From an uncultured Candidatus Pelagibacter sp. (GTDB taxonomy: Bacteria > Pseudomonadota > Alphaproteobacteria > Pelagibacterales > Pelagibacteraceae): 64,000 nt of DNA. Shown here piece by piece: positions 17,736-27,575 of the stretch. The DNA lies in contig CAJWDL010000001.1 of assembly GCA_913030805.1 (NCBI GenBank), positions 1 to 64,000 on the forward strand, given 5' to 3'. A model generated the notes under the pieces. It did not search any database. It was not told the origin of the DNA and saw nothing but the letters and a program-made list of their open reading frames with translations. How positions within the stretch are numbered: the stretch's first letter is position 1; each line of letters opens with the position of its first letter. The translations under genes and the position numbers were made by a program.

Positions 17736-18796
17736 AAAAGAAAATTGCTTTGATAACTGGTACTACAGGTCAAGATGGATCATACTTGGCGGAATTACTA
17801 TTAAAGAAAAAATATAAAGTGCATGGATTAATTAGAAAATCTTCCTCTTTCAATACAAAGAGAATTGATCATCTTTATATTGACCCACACAATAGAACTA
17901 ACTTTTTTTTACATTATGGAGACCTTACAGATAGTAACAGTATTTATAATTTGATACATAATATCAGACCAAATGAAATCTATAATTTGGGAGCACAAAG
18001 TCATGTGGGGGTTTCTTTTGAAAATCCTGAATATACTGCCGAGGTTTCTGGCATTGGAACTCTAAGAGTTTTAGAAGCCATACGTTTTTTAAAAATGAAA
18101 AATATTAAGTTTTATCAGGCTAGTACATCAGAGCTATTTGGGGAAAAATACAAACAAAAAACTTTTAATGAACAATCAAAATTTCATCCAAAGTCACCTT
18201 ATGGCGCAGCAAAATTATATTCTTACTGGATAACTTCGGTTTATAGGGAAGCCTACGGCTTATTCGCCTGTAATGGAATTCTATTTAATCATGAAAGCCC
18301 AAGAAGAGGAGAGACATTTGTAACGAGAAAAATAACTAGATTTTTAACTCGGAAAAAACTTGGTTCAAATGAAATACTTTATTTGGGTAATTTAGATGCA
18401 AAGAGAGACTGGGGTCATGCTAAAGATTATGTAGAGATGCAATGGAAAATATTGCAACAAAAAAAACCTGAAGATTATGTTATTGCATCAGGAGAAACTC
18501 GTACAGTGCGTGAATTTATTAATACAGCGGGAAAATTATTGAACATGAAAATATATTGGACCGGAAAGGGTTTAAAAGAGGTTGGATATATTTATGAAGA
18601 TGGCAGGAAAAGAACAATTATTAAAATAGACAAAAAATATTTTAGACCAAATGAGGTTGATTATCTAAGGGGAAGCTCCAAAAAAGCTTATAAAAAATTG
18701 AATTTTAAACCAAAATATTCATTCATTAATCTTGTTAGAGACATGATAGATGAAGATCTACTTTTGGCCCAAGAAGAATTAAATAAAAAATATTAA
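17732..18796 (+). CDS. gmd: GDP-mannose 4,6-dehydratase
   Basis: A 354-residue protein of normal Gmd length. It converts GDP-D-mannose to GDP-4-keto-6-deoxy-D-mannose in the cytoplasm using NADP as a recycling cofactor. Seen: [18 protein letters not shown] (residues 6-23), ASTSELFG, catalytic YxxxK in [10 protein letters not shown], and the diagnostic [17 protein letters not shown]. The product can feed GDP-fucose synthase (37058) and the ColD-like 3-dehydrase (26321), both in this island. The gene is coupled to the GT2 upstream (ATGA overlap) and lies 8 bases before the WecA-like gene. Confidence 0.96.
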   Translation: MKKKIALITGTTGQDGSYLAELLLKKKYKVHGLIRKSSSFNTKRIDHLYIDPHNRTNFFLHYGDLTDSNSIYNLIHNIRPNEIYNLGAQSHVGVSFENPEYTAEVSGIGTLRVLEAIRFLKMKNIKFYQASTSELFGEKYKQKTFNEQSKFHPKSPYGAAKLYSYWITSVYREAYGLFACNGILFNHESPRRGETFVTRKITRFLTRKKLGSNEILYLGNLDAKRDWGHAKDYVEMQWKILQQKKPEDYVIASGETRTVREFINTAGKLLNMKIYWTGKGLKEVGYIYEDGRKRTIIKIDKKYFRPNEVDYLRGSSKKAYKKLNFKPKYSFINLVRDMIDEDLLLAQEELNKKY

Positions 18797-18804
18797 TATA
18801 TCTA

Positions 18805-19842
18805 ATGAGCATAATAGGAACCATTATTTCTGTTATGTTAATGACTTTGATATTAAATATTGTATTTAAAAAGTTCAATATCCTAATTGATCAAACAAGC
18901 GTATCAAATCATAAAAGTTTTATTAGTGGACATAAAACCATACCTCTTTCGGGAGGTTTAGTTTTCTTTTTAGTTTTAATTTTTTTTTTACCCGAGAATT
19001 ACAAATATTTAAATATATTATTTTTTTTTATCTTTTTAATAGGTTTATTATCCGATCTAAATATTTTGCATTCTCCAACTCTGAGAATTATATTTCAAAT
19101 AACTATAATTATATTATATCTATTGTTATTTGATAATTTCGTATCGTCAATTAGAATAGATTTTTTTGATGATTTATTAAATGTATTTTTTATAAAACTA
19201 CTTTTTACTTTATTTTGTATATTGGTTTTAATTAATGGAACCAACTTTACAGATGGGGTTAACACTTTAGTTGTAGGATATTTTATTTTAGTTTTTTCAA
19301 ATATACTTTATTTATCAAATCTACGTAATTTTGATTTGGATATATCATTAGTATCTATATGTTTAATTTCTTTGTTAGCCATATACATATTTAACTTCTT
19401 TGGAAAAATTTTTTTGGGGGACGGAGGATCTTATCTAATTAGTTTTGTTGCTGCTATTATATTGATAAAGTTCTCTAATGATAATTATTTGGTTTCACCC
19501 TATTATATTATAGCTTTACTATGGTATCCGGCCTACGAAAATTTGTTTTCTATAGTTAGGAAGAAAATTCAAAAAAAAGCTCCATCAACTCCAGACAGTA
19601 GACATTTACATCAATTAATTTTTTTATATTTATACAAATCGTTTAACATAAAAAAAAATTTGTCCAATCTTCTCTCTGGTATTATAATTTGTCTATATCA
19701 TTTATTTTACTTATTTATTATTTTTGATAGCTATTTTTATACCGCAACATTGGTGTATTCTATTTTTTTCAATGTTTTTCTTTACAATCTGCTATATTTT
19801 TTTTTAATAACAAAATTAACTAAAAATAATCAGAATGGTTAA
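18805..19842 (+). CDS. WecA/WbpL-like polyprenyl-phosphate sugar-1-phosphate transferase
   Basis: A 345-residue multi-pass membrane protein of the MraY/WecA family. These enzymes move a sugar-1-phosphate (often GlcNAc or a deoxy-amino sugar) from a UDP-sugar to undecaprenyl phosphate and so start a lipid-linked glycan. Seen: PLSGGLVFFL near the N terminus, the Asp-bearing cytoplasmic loop GTNFTDGVNTL near 146-156, and FLGDGGSYLISF near 201-212, plus RHLHQLI near the end of the third loop. About 10 membrane helices. It overlaps the next gene by 8 bases. This is the only initiating transferase seen in the window. Confidence 0.9.
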   Translation: MSIIGTIISVMLMTLILNIVFKKFNILIDQTSVSNHKSFISGHKTIPLSGGLVFFLVLIFFLPENYKYLNILFFFIFLIGLLSDLNILHSPTLRIIFQITIIILYLLLFDNFVSSIRIDFFDDLLNVFFIKLLFTLFCILVLINGTNFTDGVNTLVVGYFILVFSNILYLSNLRNFDLDISLVSICLISLLAIYIFNFFGKIFLGDGGSYLISFVAAIILIKFSNDNYLVSPYYIIALLWYPAYENLFSIVRKKIQKKAPSTPDSRHLHQLIFLYLYKSFNIKKNLSNLLSGIIICLYHLFYLFIIFDSYFYTATLVYSIFFNVFLYNLLYFFLITKLTKNNQNG

Positions 19843-21541
19843 ATTTTTCTTATTATATTTTTACTTAATATTAATTGTGTCTTCAATTTTAGGTTATGGT
19901 TTTTTATTAGCTCAATTTTTAAATAAAAATTTACTAAAATATAATTTAGGATATATTGGAATACTAGGTTTATTGACTCTTGTAATTCTATCTTATACTA
20001 CAATTTTCTTTACTAAACATGGTTACGTTCACAATTTAATCGTCCATGCCATTGGCCTGGTTTCTTTTGCATTTTTTTTTTGTAAATTAAAGTTAAATAA
20101 AGATTATATTTTATTAATTATTTTAATTTTTCTTCTAAGTTTGTCATTATTTATTCTAAAAAATCATGATGATTTTTCTTATTATCATCTAACATATTCT
20201 TTAGGATTAACCGAAAATAAAATTCAATTAGGTTTGGGAAATATTGGTCATGAGGCTAGACATCATTCATCCTTATTTTTTTTAAATTCTATAATTTTCT
20301 TACCCTACATCAAATTTTATCTTTTTCATTCAATTGGTTTAATTACGCTGATTTTTGTTAATTTTATATGTTTGGGTTTTATATTGGATAAAAAAGAATT
20401 TAAAAGTTTTGATTATGTATATATTTTTTATTTATTAGTATTTGCTTATATTAATGTAAAATTTTATAGGATTGGTGAATATGGAACGGATATTGCCGGA
20501 CAATTAATTGTTCTAGTTTTAATTCCTTTATCTTTATTAACAATAAAAAAAAAAATAAGCAAATTTGAATTTGAAAGTAATATTCAGTTACTAATTTTAT
20601 TAATATGTTATTTGATAACAGTTAAACCATACTTTGTGGTGTATTCTCTATTTTTGTTTTTATTTTTAATACTATTTTATAAGAAAGATTACTTTATTAA
20701 ATTATTCTTCCTTAGCAGAACAACTATTATTGCAGCTTTTACATTTGTATTATTTTCATTAGTGAATTTATCTTATACAGGTTGTGTAGTTTATCCTTTA
20801 AAAGAAACTTGTTTTTCTCAAAAAATTCCATGGTCACTTAGTCAAAAAGAAGTTCAAAAAATGAAGGTATGGTTTGAACTGTGGTCAAAAGGTGGAGCGA
20901 GCCCTCCTCATAGGGTTGAAAAACGAAAAGAATATAAAGAATATATAGAGGGGTTTAACTGGTTCAAGGGTTGGACTGATACTTATTTTTTTAATAAAGG
21001 TCTTGAAAACTTTTTGTCAATTTTATTTTTATCGGTTTTATTTATAATAATTTTTTATCGAAATAAAAAAAAGTTTCCAGAAAATTTTGACAAAAATATA
21101 TATAAAATTTTATTTGTCATATTAATTTTGTTTAGCGAGTGGTTTTACAAACACCCAGCACTTCGATATGGAGGTTATAGCTTGTTGGCATCTTTAGTAT
21201 TTTTACCAACATCCTTGTTTTTGTCTAATTCTCCTATTAATAAAAAAACAAAAAAAAAAATAATTGCTACATTAGTAATAACTTCTTTGTTAATTTTTAA
21301 TGCAAGGAATATAAAAAGGATAGATAAAGAAGTAAAAAAATATAATTCTAGTAGTTTTCCATTTTTTTATGTTCCAAAAGGAGATTCTGAATTAATTAAT
21401 TTAAAAGAAGGTATAAATGTTTATATTCCTAAAAATATTGATGCATGTTGGGCTACAAAGACGCCTTGTGTGGGTGGAGTTGAGAATCTAGATGTAAAAA
21501 AAAAATTTGGATTTAATATTTTTCTTCAGAAAAAAAATTAA
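19835..21541 (+). CDS. multi-pass membrane protein of glycan locus, possible GT-C transferase
   Basis: A 568-residue protein with about 12 hydrophobic helices. A periplasmic-type loop near residues 110-150 reads HDDFSYYHLTYS and GNIGHEARHHSS. After a mid-protein helix comes YTGCVVYPLKETC followed by SQKIPWS, a cysteine-bearing motif I associate with LIC_10190-type membrane proteins of surface-polysaccharide loci. That family link is recalled, not checked. It ends with a small soluble domain (about 500-568). It overlaps the WecA-like gene by 8 bases and closes the rightward operon. A role in polymerising, ligating or glycosylating the lipid-linked chain is inferred. Confidence 0.72.
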   Translation: MVKFFLLYFYLILIVSSILGYGFLLAQFLNKNLLKYNLGYIGILGLLTLVILSYTTIFFTKHGYVHNLIVHAIGLVSFAFFFCKLKLNKDYILLIILIFLLSLSLFILKNHDDFSYYHLTYSLGLTENKIQLGLGNIGHEARHHSSLFFLNSIIFLPYIKFYLFHSIGLITLIFVNFICLGFILDKKEFKSFDYVYIFYLLVFAYINVKFYRIGEYGTDIAGQLIVLVLIPLSLLTIKKKISKFEFESNIQLLILLICYLITVKPYFVVYSLFLFLFLILFYKKDYFIKLFFLSRTTIIAAFTFVLFSLVNLSYTGCVVYPLKETCFSQKIPWSLSQKEVQKMKVWFELWSKGGASPPHRVEKRKEYKEYIEGFNWFKGWTDTYFFNKGLENFLSILFLSVLFIIIFYRNKKKFPENFDKNIYKILFVILILFSEWFYKHPALRYGGYSLLASLVFLPTSLFLSNSPINKKTKKKIIATLVITSLLIFNARNIKRIDKEVKKYNSSSFPFFYVPKGDSELINLKEGINVYIPKNIDACWATKTPCVGGVENLDVKKKFGFNIFLQKKN

Positions 21542-21753
21542 AAGTTTTAAATATAGATATTAACTTTAGAATCCGCAATGAAAGAAATAGTAAAATTAGT
21601 TTTAAAATTATTTATTTTCTAGGATTAATGATTACTCAAAAGTTTTTTTGTAAAGTTTTAAAAATTTTTAATTAAATTTACATTTTTTAATTATCTTGGC
21701 CTCCAATATTATTATATTATTGAAAAAAATATAATTAACTCTAAAGATTGGAT
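21542..21753. other. intergenic region between convergent membrane-protein genes
   Basis: These 212 bases hold no supportable gene. Two tiny frames, MKEIVKLVLKLFIF and MITQKFFCKVLKIFN, lie close together near 21580-21675 and might be the remains of a decayed gene start, but nothing is recognised. No clear terminator hairpin is visible. Confidence 0.35.
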
Positions 21754-23865
21754 TTATTCCGTTACCAAAATTAATGAGTGTATTTTTATACCTTTCCTTC
21801 TTGTATCTACGCTTTCCAAAAGATCAAATGGTGATTTAGGTTCAATAGCACGAAATTCAACTAAAATAAAATCTTGATTTAAATCTTTAATATCAATACC
21901 TAAAGATTTATTTCTTCTATATTCCTCATTAAAAATAAATTTTTTATGAAAAATTCCATTTACAAAGATTTCTATTTCTTGGGTTTTATTTTTTGGTCTA
22001 ATAAATGCTTCTGTATCGAATATTATTTTAAATTTGTCTATATTTTGTTCGGTTTTAAATACCATGGTTGATCTTTTACCATCCGACCACAAGCTTTGTT
22101 CTGTGTAATCATATGACCATCCAAGTCCAAAAATTGCTATCTTATTGATAAAAGAAAGGTCTTTAAAAATTATTTTTTTATTTTTGGCAATTTTTGAAAT
22201 TTTAATTTTATCAAATTCATTTTTATCATTTTCATTCATCGATGATTTTTGATTCGGTAAAAATAACCAAATTTTATCTCTAAAAACAAAACCAACATTT
22301 TCATTCTTGAATAAAATTTTTAAATGATTGAAATGACCAGGATTGCTGATAATATAAAATTTATTATCCGGTAAGTTTTTTAAATAAAAACCATCGTAGT
22401 TGAAGTATCTTAGGTTAATCAACTTTTGACGATCAAATCTTCCTAGATAAGCAACTTCAGATTTTATGGATGCTTTCTTTAAAAATGCTAATAACTTATA
22501 AAAATCACTAGATTGATTTTTTATTAGAGTAGAACTAACAACTTCATAATCATTTTCTATTTTTTTCCATATTGGATCATCCAAAACTATTTTTTCTTTA
22601 TTGAACGACTTACCATTAACATATTCTTTTAATCCTGCGGAAATATCGACAATTTGTATAACAACTAAAATAGAAAGAAAAAATATACTCTTTTTTTTGT
22701 TAAATGATTTATATATAATTATAATTCCAAGGATTAATATTAAGTAATAACATGGCCAAAAGAATCTCCCTGATACTCTAAAGATACTTGCTATACCGTA
22801 TAAATATTTATTTAATGGGATTTCGAAAAGTAGTTTATCTCCATATTCGACCTTATTTGATAGAGCTATTATAAAAAAAAATACAAAAATTAAAATAATT
22901 GCTCTAAACTTAACAAAATCTAATTTTTTTATGTCTTTCAATAAAATAATAATTGATGAAAAAAATAATAACAAACCTCCTAGGCCTATATAGCCAAAAC
23001 TTTCGTTAGTATCGTGACCTATTTTTATTTTGGGTAGTATCCAGGACCATTTTACTGAACCATCGATATTCGCGCCCGTCGGATTAAATAATGATAACAA
23101 ATTTAATTTATAATAGCCAAATCCATAACCAAGTACATTTTGAAGTGGAAAAGAAAAATAGCCCAAGATATACATTAAAGGTAGTAAAAAAGAAATTGGA
23201 ATTAATAGTTCTTTGATAAAATTAAAAAAATTTTTATTTTTTAACAGTTCATCAAATTTAAATATTGAATACATCAAGTATAACATTACCGTGAAATACA
23301 ATTGTACCAAGCTGGATAAGAGAATTATAAAAATCCAGTAAATTGTCTTTTTATTGTTAACTGTGGTTTGAATATAAAATGAGAGAAGAATGATCCATTG
23401 ACCAAAAAGTGCTATATGTACACTAACCGTATTTATAAATAATGGAGCAGTAATAAAAAAAATACTCCCAATTAATGCATATGCGTCATCTTTGGTGAAT
23501 CTTTTTATTAGCAAATATGAAAGAAAAGATTGCAATAAAAAACATAAAAATATCCAAAGAGAAAAATGATGAAAATTGCCGGGTAAAAGGTTTTTTATTA
23601 GTTTAAAAAAAATTGATAAAAGAGGTATGGATCCTGAATAAATTATTGAACTTCCTTGACCTAATCCATAGTTTGGGTTCAATCCAATGGGAAATCTCCA
23701 AACATCATTAAAAAAATATTTCCATATGATAAAACTTTGAGCAGCATCTCCATGCAACATCCAATCATCAGAAGTTGGTGAAATGTTATTACTTCCTAAA
23801 ATAGCATAAGTTAATAGTAAGCTTGTTAAAGTATATAAAAATCCAATTTTATATATGTTTTTCAT
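21754..23865 (-). CDS. DUF6311-like multi-pass membrane protein with C-terminal soluble domain
   Basis: A 703-residue protein. The N-terminal about 400 residues contain about 10-11 membrane helices. The first periplasmic loop has WRFPIGLNPNYGLGQGSS and GSIPLLSIFF (about 57-82), a pattern I recognise from DUF6311 proteins. Residues about 420-703 look soluble and beta-rich, ending in a sandwich-like region with GWSYDYTEQSLWSDG, possibly a carbohydrate-recognition domain. GT-C fold enzymes commonly have this plan: a membrane catalytic part and a periplasmic C-terminal domain. The gene stands alone on the minus strand between two rightward blocks. Function in glycan assembly is inferred from context. 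Confidence 0.75.
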   Translation of the reverse strand: MKNIYKIGFLYTLTSLLLTYAILGSNNISPTSDDWMLHGDAAQSFIIWKYFFNDVWRFPIGLNPNYGLGQGSSIIYSGSIPLLSIFFKLIKNLLPGNFHHFSLWIFLCFLLQSFLSYLLIKRFTKDDAYALIGSIFFITAPLFINTVSVHIALFGQWIILLSFYIQTTVNNKKTIYWIFIILLSSLVQLYFTVMLYLMYSIFKFDELLKNKNFFNFIKELLIPISFLLPLMYILGYFSFPLQNVLGYGFGYYKLNLLSLFNPTGANIDGSVKWSWILPKIKIGHDTNESFGYIGLGGLLLFFSSIIILLKDIKKLDFVKFRAIILIFVFFFIIALSNKVEYGDKLLFEIPLNKYLYGIASIFRVSGRFFWPCYYLILILGIIIIYKSFNKKKSIFFLSILVVIQIVDISAGLKEYVNGKSFNKEKIVLDDPIWKKIENDYEVVSSTLIKNQSSDFYKLLAFLKKASIKSEVAYLGRFDRQKLINLRYFNYDGFYLKNLPDNKFYIISNPGHFNHLKILFKNENVGFVFRDKIWLFLPNQKSSMNENDKNEFDKIKISKIAKNKKIIFKDLSFINKIAIFGLGWSYDYTEQSLWSDGKRSTMVFKTEQNIDKFKIIFDTEAFIRPKNKTQEIEIFVNGIFHKKFIFNEEYRRNKSLGIDIKDLNQDFILVEFRAIEPKSPFDLLESVDTRRKGIKIHSLILVTE

Positions 23866-24033
23866 GTTGCTTTACTAGTTATTTTAAATAAAAGTCTGCA
23901 AAGGATAAATAATTGAATTCTTGTGCATAAAAAAAAAGAACCATTTAAAAATTTAGCCAGAAATACAATACCAATTTGTATACTGGCTCGTAAGTATATG
24001 CCATATCATGTACCAATAAACAAATAATTCTGT

Positions 24034-24699
24034 ATGTTTGAAAAAAAACAATTTAATAAACTAAGTTCTTTATACAACACCCATGTGTACAAAGGTCTTA
24101 ACGGATTTCTTATGAGATATTGTCATAGAAAACTCGAATGTTTTAAGAGAAAAGAAAAATACTCTAAAGTATTAGAAATTGGTGCCGGGAATATGCCTCA
24201 CCTAGATTATTTGAAGCATGATTATGATGAATATTTCATAGCAGAAACTTCTACTTATGCATTAGAATTTTATAAAGAAATGAAAAACGTTAAAGCTTGT
24301 TCATATGATGGCGTTAACTTACCTTTCGAAGATAATTTCTTTGATAGAATAATCATATCTCATTGTTTAGAACACATAAGTGAGCCTGAAAAATTTTTAT
24401 TTGAAGTAATGAATAAATTAAGAAATGGTGGAGTGCTTTCAATATCTTTACCAACAGATCCTGGGTTGTTATGGAGATCAGGTAAAATATTTACCAAATA
24501 TTATACTGCAAAAAGAACATATAAAATTTCTGGCAATGAGTATGATTATATGCTTGCCACCGAACACATAAATTCGATTTTTAATTTAATTTCAATAATA
24601 AGATATAATTTTAAAAATCAAATAGATGAAAGTTTTCTTCCATTTAAAATTAGGCTAGTGGACATAAATTTATTTTATAATGTGCATATTACCAAATGA
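24034..24699 (+). CDS. class I SAM-dependent methyltransferase
   Basis: A 221-residue methyltransferase of the Methyltransf_11 type. Motif I is KVLEIGAGNMPHL (about 49-61) and motif IV/post region is IIISHCLEHISEPEKFL followed by RNGGVLSISLPTDPG. The likely acceptor is a sugar or small molecule of the surface glycan; it cannot be specified. Its TGA overlaps the ATG of a 50-codon Tat-leader gene (ATGA at 24696-24699), so it probably starts a transcript running through the GMC oxidoreductase to 28421. Confidence 0.83.
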   Translation: MFEKKQFNKLSSLYNTHVYKGLNGFLMRYCHRKLECFKRKEKYSKVLEIGAGNMPHLDYLKHDYDEYFIAETSTYALEFYKEMKNVKACSYDGVNLPFEDNFFDRIIISHCLEHISEPEKFLFEVMNKLRNGGVLSISLPTDPGLLWRSGKIFTKYYTAKRTYKISGNEYDYMLATEHINSIFNLISIIRYNFKNQIDESFLPFKIRLVDINLFYNVHITK

Positions 24700-24848
24700 A
24701 AATATTTAGAAGAAATTTTATAAAAACATTTTTTTTGTCATTGCCGGTTTTATTTTTGATGAAATTTGATTTACTTTCTTTTCATTCTAAAAAAAACAAA
24801 TTAAAAAAAAATAAAAATTTTATTTGGTATTTAAGACATGATGATTAA
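24696..24848 (+). CDS. 50-residue twin-arginine signal miniprotein
   Basis: A 50-codon gene squeezed between the methyltransferase and the GMC oxidoreductase. Both junctions overlap: ATGA at its start, and its TAA shares a base with the next ATG. The product begins MKIFRRNFIKTFFLSLPVLF, a near-consensus Tat motif (x-RRxFxK) followed by a hydrophobic stretch, then a lysine-rich linker and a WYLRHDD tail. GMC-family dehydrogenases such as gluconate or fructose dehydrogenase often use a separate small Tat-signal subunit to carry the FAD subunit across the membrane. I infer this is a minimal version of that partner. Confidence 0.75.
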   Translation: MKIFRRNFIKTFFLSLPVLFLMKFDLLSFHSKKNKLKKNKNFIWYLRHDD

Positions 24849-26257
24849 TGATTTTAAAAAATTTAGATAACATTGGTTTAGATAATTTTCCGGTAGCTAT
24901 TTTTGGAAGCGGTCCGGCCGGCATTACTACAGCATTAGAATTAGAAAAAAAAAATATAAAATGTTTGATAATAGAAGCTGGAGATGAAAAATATAGTGAA
25001 ACTTCTCAAACATTCTACGAGGGAAAGATTATCGGGGATCAAATTACAGATTTATCATTGAGCAGATTAAGGCAATTTGGAGGTACTTCTGGTCATTGGG
25101 GCGGCTGGTCTAAACCTATGGAGAAATATAATTTAGAACTTTGGCCTATCAATGAAAACAAACTAAATCCTTATTTAAAGAGGACCTGCGAAATACTAAA
25201 TATTAATAATCAGTTTAGAAAATCATCGGTAAACGAGTTTTTTAATCAAATAGAATTTCAATACTCAAAAGTAAGATTTGCAGATAAATTTAAAAATTAT
25301 ATAAAAAATTCAAATAACATACTGCTAATTCTAAATACCCAATTGTCACATTTTGTTGGTCACAATAACAATACGAAGTATGCAGTATGTATATCCAACG
25401 ATACCATAAAGGAATTAAGAACTAAGTATTTTATTTTGGCGTGTGGAGGAATTGAAAATTCTAGACTTTTACTTTGGACGAGGGATAAAAATCAAAAATT
25501 TATTGATAATGAGTTACCCATCGGTAAATATTGGATAAATCATCCATGGACATTAGGTGGTAGAGGGGTAATTAGCAGAAAAAAATTAAAAGAAAAACTT
25601 GGAAATGATTTTATAGAACAAAATTACCTTCTTCATTTTGCAGCAAAGAAGGAACTAACAATTAAAAAAAAAATTTTAAGTGCCGCAATATATATGGGTG
25701 CCAAAGAAGATACAAAAATATATAAAGATATTATAAAAGATATTCTTTGCGTAGCTCCGGAATATGGAAAAAAAATAGCGCGTATGATTTTTAAAAAGGA
25801 TCTTAAATGTGGAAATATTTTTATGCAACTAGAAGAAAATCCAACTGAAAATAATAAAATTGTTTTAGATAAAAAGAAAGACAAATTTGGAATACCAATG
25901 ACAAAATTATTTTATAAAAAATCTAAATATACACTTAAAACAGCAAAATTGTTTATGGAAGAATTTGGCAATTTATGTAGAAGAAATGATCTGGGCAGAA
26001 TTGCAATAAAAGATAGAATTTATAATTTGGAAGAATACGAAGATTTGGGCACCTTTCATCATTTGGGCGGTACCAGGATGGGAAAAGATAAATTTGACTC
26101 GGTTGTAAATAAAGATTTAAAAGTTCATGGTGTAAATAATCTTTATGTTAGTGGAAGCTCTAATTTTGCGACTGGTGGTTACACAAATCCAACTTTTACA
26201 ATTATCCAACTTGCGATAAGGCTTGCAGAAGAAATAAACAAAAGATTATATATTTAA
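24848..26257 (+). CDS. GMC-family FAD-dependent oxidoreductase
   Basis: A 469-residue glucose-methanol-choline type flavoprotein. The FAD-binding motif is FGSGPAGITTALELE near residues 20-34, followed by EAGDEKYSE. A GGTSGHWGGWSKP segment is typical of the bacterial gluconate/sorbitol-dehydrogenase-like branch. The C-terminal domain carries the catalytic His region FHHLGGTRMGKD, a SNFATGGYTNPTFTI segment and a second conserved His/Asn pair. It has no signal peptide of its own. The preceding 50-residue Tat miniprotein may export it, which would place oxidation of an alcohol or sugar in the periplasm. The substrate is unknown. Confidence 0.87.
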   Translation: MILKNLDNIGLDNFPVAIFGSGPAGITTALELEKKNIKCLIIEAGDEKYSETSQTFYEGKIIGDQITDLSLSRLRQFGGTSGHWGGWSKPMEKYNLELWPINENKLNPYLKRTCEILNINNQFRKSSVNEFFNQIEFQYSKVRFADKFKNYIKNSNNILLILNTQLSHFVGHNNNTKYAVCISNDTIKELRTKYFILACGGIENSRLLLWTRDKNQKFIDNELPIGKYWINHPWTLGGRGVISRKKLKEKLGNDFIEQNYLLHFAAKKELTIKKKILSAAIYMGAKEDTKIYKDIIKDILCVAPEYGKKIARMIFKKDLKCGNIFMQLEENPTENNKIVLDKKKDKFGIPMTKLFYKKSKYTLKTAKLFMEEFGNLCRRNDLGRIAIKDRIYNLEEYEDLGTFHHLGGTRMGKDKFDSVVNKDLKVHGVNNLYVSGSSNFATGGYTNPTFTIIQLAIRLAEEINKRLYI

Positions 26258-26320
26258 TTTATATTCTTTATTTATGGCACATAAAGTATACAAATTTTTA
26301 TAAAAGAATTGCAAAATTGT

Positions 26321-27574
26321 ATGAAAAAAAAAGAGAAAGTTTTTTTTGAAAATTTAATAAAAAAATATTCAAAAAAAAAATTATCGTATAAATTCCGCTA
26401 TCCATTATTGGAAGATGCTTTTTCATTAGATGATATTTTGAGTGGCATCGAAGTTTTATTAAGCGGTCAAATAACGATGTCCGAGATTACAGAAAAGTTT
26501 CAATATGAATTTGCAAAATATGTTGGTGCAAAATATGCTTTAATGGTAAATTCAGGGTCATCCGCAAATTTGCTTGCAGCATTTGCATTAGTTAATCCAA
26601 GAAAAAAAAATTTTTTAAAAAAAAACGACGAATGTTTAGTGCCTGCTTTATGTTGGTCAACATCATTGTGGCCAATTATTCAATCTGGATTAAAACCAAA
26701 ATTTGTAGAAGTTGATATTGATAGCTTTGCTATCAGCGATAGGTCGTTGGAACAAAATATTTCAAAAAATACTAAAGCATTAATGATGGTACATGTTCTT
26801 GGCAATGCATCAAATATTCAAAAAATTTCACAATTAACAAAAAAAAGAGACCTTTATTTAATTGAAGATACATGTGAATCACTTGGTTCACAATATGATG
26901 GTAAATTTCTTGGAACTTTTGGAGATTTTGGAACTTACTCTTTTTATTATTCTCATCAAATAACTTCTGGAGAAGGAGGAATGATTGTTTGCAATAACCT
27001 AGAGGATTATCAATTAATTTATTCTATGCGCTCCCATGGTTGGGACAGAAGTTTAAAAAAGAATTTTAAAAAAAAGCAAGACACTTCATTTAATTTTATA
27101 AATTCTGGATTTAATTTAAGACCACTGGATATAACTGCCTCAATAGGATTTAGTCAATTTAAAAGGTTAAATTCAATGATCAAAGTCAGATCCGATAATA
27201 GAGATAAAATAATTAAAAAGTTAATTAGCTCTCCACTTTGGCAGGATCAATTTACTTTTTTTTATCCTACAAAAAAAGTTAAACCTAGTTGGTTTGGTTT
27301 TCCTATCTTAATAAATAAAAAATATTTATCAAAAAAAAAAAAATTATTATATCTTCTTAACCAAAAGGGAATAGAAACTAGAATGATAATAAGTGGCAAT
27401 TTAATGAATCATGAGAGCATACGACTTTATGGTCTCAATCCTAATAAAAGAACTTTCAATAATGCTCAAGAGATAGAAGATAGAGGTTTTTTTATTGGCT
27501 TACACACAGAATCAATATCAGAGAAAACTTTAAATTATCTAGAAAAAAATTTATTAACGATAGATAAATTATAA
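26321..27574 (+). CDS. ColD-like PLP-dependent GDP-4-keto-6-deoxymannose 3-dehydrase
   Basis: A DegT/DnrJ/EryC1-family PLP enzyme, 417 residues from the ATG at 26321 (four codons more to a TTG at 26309). The residue that is normally the PLP lysine is histidine: SFYYSHQITSGEGGM, His at about 212. This Lys-to-His change is the hallmark of sugar 3-dehydrases ColD and RfbH. Other stretches, CWSTSLWPIIQSG, LLGN/VLGN-type loop, RSHGWDR and SWFGFPI, match ColD best. The Cys-rich insert of the iron-sulfur enzyme E1/RfbH is absent. It should make GDP-4-keto-3,6-dideoxymannose from the Gmd product. The next gene, a reductase/epimerase-like SDR, starts 1 base after the stop. Confidence 0.87.
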   Translation: MKKKEKVFFENLIKKYSKKKLSYKFRYPLLEDAFSLDDILSGIEVLLSGQITMSEITEKFQYEFAKYVGAKYALMVNSGSSANLLAAFALVNPRKKNFLKKNDECLVPALCWSTSLWPIIQSGLKPKFVEVDIDSFAISDRSLEQNISKNTKALMMVHVLGNASNIQKISQLTKKRDLYLIEDTCESLGSQYDGKFLGTFGDFGTYSFYYSHQITSGEGGMIVCNNLEDYQLIYSMRSHGWDRSLKKNFKKKQDTSFNFINSGFNLRPLDITASIGFSQFKRLNSMIKVRSDNRDKIIKKLISSPLWQDQFTFFYPTKKVKPSWFGFPILINKKYLSKKKKLLYLLNQKGIETRMIISGNLMNHESIRLYGLNPNKRTFNNAQEIEDRGFFIGLHTESISEKTLNYLEKNLLTIDKL

Positions 27575-27575
27575 G

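Noticed and set aside
26321-27574. Ordinary sugar aminotransferase for the DegT-family protein
   Set aside because: The PLP lysine is replaced by histidine, so transamination is unlikely; the pattern fits a ColD-type 3-dehydrase.
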